Of a DNA stretch of 64,000 bases, positions 61,723 through 64,000 are shown in pieces (position 1 is the first letter of the stretch; each line of letters begins with the position of its first letter). The translations under genes were made by a program, and so were the position numbers. Where the stretch lies: contig NC_084703.1 in assembly GCF_033807575.1 (NCBI RefSeq), positions 4,340,001 to 4,404,000 on the forward strand, written 5' to 3'. This stretch comes from Cydia pomonella (lineage: Eukaryota > Arthropoda > Insecta > Lepidoptera > Tortricidae). The notes beneath the pieces are model-generated. The model made no database searches. It saw nothing but the letters and a program-made list of their open reading frames with translations, and was not told the origin of the DNA.

Positions 61723-64000
61723 GTACTGTAGTAAAGGAAGTAAAAACAGATAGTTTACTAGAAAAATGCTCCGATGAAACTGAGGCAACGGTAAAGTTAC
61801 TAAACATCGCAATTGAAAATAAAGGAGATTTGTCAAAAATAGTAGAAAATCTTAATGTTCTTAGGGATGTCATGCAACTTCTCAGAAATAATTTCTTAAA
61901 AGACGCAGACACTTTAATTGACAAAGGCGTTGAAGTCATACAAAGTTTAGATCAAGTAGAAGATAAAGTGTTTGCTTTAGAAAAGGATATTGTTGATATA
62001 CCAGAAGCGATAAAAGAAAGTATATTTAATGCTGTACATTCTGTATATGGCAGTATCTCTAACATGAGGAGTACTGTTCAAAGTATACAGAAGAGATACA
62101 TGTATGACAACTACGGCAAACCATCTGAAAGTATGTTGAAAGCAATAAAAAATTTACAAAATAAGAAATATAAAAACTTTTCGAAATCCCTTCGAAAAGT
62201 TTTGAATCATTTTGAAGATATAAAGTTTTATATTAACTTGGATAAAACTGCAAGATTACCGAGTGACGCTGCATTTACTAAAATAATTCTTAATGAATTA
62301 AAATTAACTATAAATGAAACTATTAAACCACATTCCATATCCTGTCCAGAAGTTGCTAGAACTTACTTAGCAGCTATTAAAGGCATAGAATCCAATCTTA
62401 ATAAGATAGAGTCCTTGACCACTTTAGAAGTAAAACAAAAAATACCAATTTTCAAAGAAATAGCAACACTTATTCTAAAAATGTCTGATGCAATCGCTAC
62501 ATCATCTGAGAAAGAAGATATTGTTTTAGAAGACAGCTCAAAAGGTAAGCCTGATATTGAAACTCACGAAAAAGTTGAAGCCACAAAATCAAATGACCTG
62601 GAAGATAATAAATTGGTTGAAACTGTACAGTTATTAGAAAGTACTACAGAAGAATTAAAGGTTGCAGAACAGCAAATAGATCATTCGGCAATTAGCAATG
62701 AAGCCGAAATTCTAGTAAGTGCAACAACTGACTCCTCTAGTGAATTGAATATTACTGCGGAAATAGTCGCTGAAGCAAAGACAGATACCACAACAAGAGA
62801 TAAAATTATCAATGAAAGTATCAATGAAAGCCTTAAAGAGGTTTCAAAAGACAGTGTACAGGAAGATACTGCAACTCTGGCGAGTAAAGGTGAAGAATCT
62901 CCGAAAGCTGATCTTTCTGTAAAACAAGAGTTTCCAACAATTGAGCCTCAGCCAAGTACATCAAAACAGGAAGACATGGAATCAGTGTTATCAATCGCCA
63001 AAGAAGAACCAAGTGAAAAACAAGAACTGGCTACTAGTTTTGAACCAAGTGAAAGTAAAACTCAACAAGACAGTATTAAGGCCGAGGCAAGCATAACGAA
63101 AAACCATATAGAAGAGATTCCTAAACCGGAAGATAAGGACATCAAAGAAGAACAAAAGGCAGATGTTTTAGAAATGAAAGAACAAGAACCAAAAACAGAA
63201 ACAGAAAAACCAGCAGTATCTAAGAAAATCAAAAGCTTAAAACCAAAGAAAGATGAAGAAACGCAAACAGATGATGAAGAAGAGGTTATTAAAGATTTAA
63301 CCAAGAAAGCCCAAGAGACAAATATACAAAAGACGAAAACAGATCAAGATATCGATAAAACTTTGTTTGAAAAAGCACCTGATGCCGAGCTTCAGGTCAG
63401 CACTTTAGAACAATCAAAAGAAATAGAAGTCTCTAACTCTCTCTCAGAAGTCATAAACAACGAACAAGAGGATGGTAAAGATTTTCTCCAAGAGCAAAAA
63501 GCAATCACAGAAAAGGAGGAAATTGTAGTAAAGCAAAAGACCGAACAAGAAGAAAAAGACAATAAGGTAGAATTAACACAAAAAGAACAATTAAAGTATA
63601 AAGATGAATTTTTAGCTCAGGAAGAACGAGAAACACAACATGATAAGGGAGATTCTGAGAAGAAAGTTGACACTTTAGCTCAAAAAGGTGTATTAGATAA
63701 TGATCTTAAGGAAACACCAGAAAAGAAAGTTGTTAATGAAGAAAAAGAACAAATGGAGTCTGATTTTAAGGAAGACCAACAAAACAAAGAACTTGTTCTT
63801 AAACCAGAGCAGTTACAAGACAGGTCTTATCTAGCAGAGGTAGTTAAAGAAACTACTTCCAAAGAAGAAACAATAGAAGACTTAAAAGTAGAAGATAGGA
63901 AAGCCATGCACGATGATATTAGTAAAACTGACACTAAGATAGAAAAGGAAAATAGGAAAGGTATGGATGAATTAGACACGGGCAATGATGCCATACATAA
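61723..64000 (+). CDS. Host gene exon 19: helical domain then PEVK-like Lys/Glu-rich region (open at window end)
   Basis: Acceptor ATATTTTTACAG, phase 1. I read the frame codon by codon to the last base without a stop. It starts GTVVKEVKTDSLLEKCSDET, then a folded-looking helical part of about 270 residues with Tyr, Phe and Cys (SIQKRYMYDNYGKPSESMLK). From about 62550 the composition changes to Glu, Lys, Gln, Asp and Thr with few hydrophobics (KPEDKDIKEEQKADVLEMKE). This resembles the PEVK spring regions of titin-like proteins; elasticity is inference. GGTAAGC at 62544-62550 is in phase 1 and could act as an internal donor. Confidence 0.88.

Larger units (their letters stand above)
2378..64000 (+). 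other. Giant titin-like Ig-domain muscle protein gene (partial, 19 exons placed)
   Basis: Gene-level entry; exons are listed separately. Each exon was placed from an open frame, Ig or helical-module sequence and GT/AG borders, and the phases agree at every junction. The Ig part shows the titin/UNC-89/kettin signatures: Cys in strand B, Trp in strand C (WYKDG or WFKDG), and an F strand of the GTYTCEAxNCMG type. The later part is helical and acidic and has no recognised catalytic domain. Family knowledge places such proteins in the muscle sarcomere (Z-disc, I-band or M-line), where they act as scaffolds. Both ends lie outside the window. Zormin, Stretchin or an UNC-89-like protein are all possible; the precise orthologue is not settled. 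Confidence 0.85.

Noticed and set aside
1..64000. CRISPR array, operons or phage-like defence system
   Set aside because: Direct repeats seen are tandem exon copies, coding repeats or transposon families. Gene structure is eukaryotic.

Overview
The window is eukaryotic, very probably from a moth or butterfly. Spliceosomal introns with clean GT...AG borders, AT-rich non-coding DNA and many foldback elements, tRNA-headed SINEs and interspersed repeats of the kind I associate with Lepidoptera support this; the repeat-family recognition is from memory. No bacterial-style operon, CRISPR array or rRNA is visible.

One host gene runs left to right through the window and leaves it at both ends: a giant titin-like, sarcomere-type immunoglobulin protein. 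I can place 19 coding exons by reading frame and splice phase. Exons between 2.4 and 29.6 kb encode Ig domains, mostly split over two exons. One long exon (29.1-34.8 kb) carries the last Ig domains, a charged Ser/Arg/Glu linker and then more than 1,300 residues of predicted helix. From 40.2 to 60.7 kb eight exons follow, all of phase 1-1 and all exact multiples of three. Most open with a short related motif (D/E-T-x-x-x-x-H-h-D/N-E) followed by a helical module, and several end in long acidic low-complexity tails. The 4.7-kb exon at 52.4-57.1 kb contains five tandem 94-98-residue repeats. A last exon from 61.7 kb stays open to the window edge and becomes extremely Lys/Glu-rich (PEVK-like). Zormin, Stretchin, UNC-89/obscurin or another arthropod titin homologue are candidates; I cannot decide by eye.

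Three large mobile elements sit in introns. (1) A BEL/Pao LTR retrotransposon at 7961-16418 has 1,193-bp LTRs, a 5-bp target duplication and an intact 1,991-residue Gag-Pol; it is young and is inserted in an older repeat. (2) A P-superfamily DNA transposon at 35982-40098 lies on the minus strand, with 33-bp terminal inverted repeats, a perfect 8-bp target duplication and a three-exon THAP-transposase gene with no visible lesion. (3) A DIRS-type tyrosine-recombinase retrotransposon at about 45268-50236 has inverted terminal repeats, an internal complementary region, an intron in its gag-like gene and one frameshift at the RT/RNase H border. Smaller elements include three copies of a hAT-like MITE with 8-bp target duplications, a TTAA-flanked MITE, a mariner-like foldback element, two SINE families and two LINE fragments.

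The most unusual host features are an Ig half-exon amplified to four in-frame copies, each ending in a usable 5' splice site; a neighbouring Ig half-exon copied twice more into its downstream intron; relic Ig half-exons; and a one-base frameshift in an A9 run of an otherwise continuous 5.6-kb exon.
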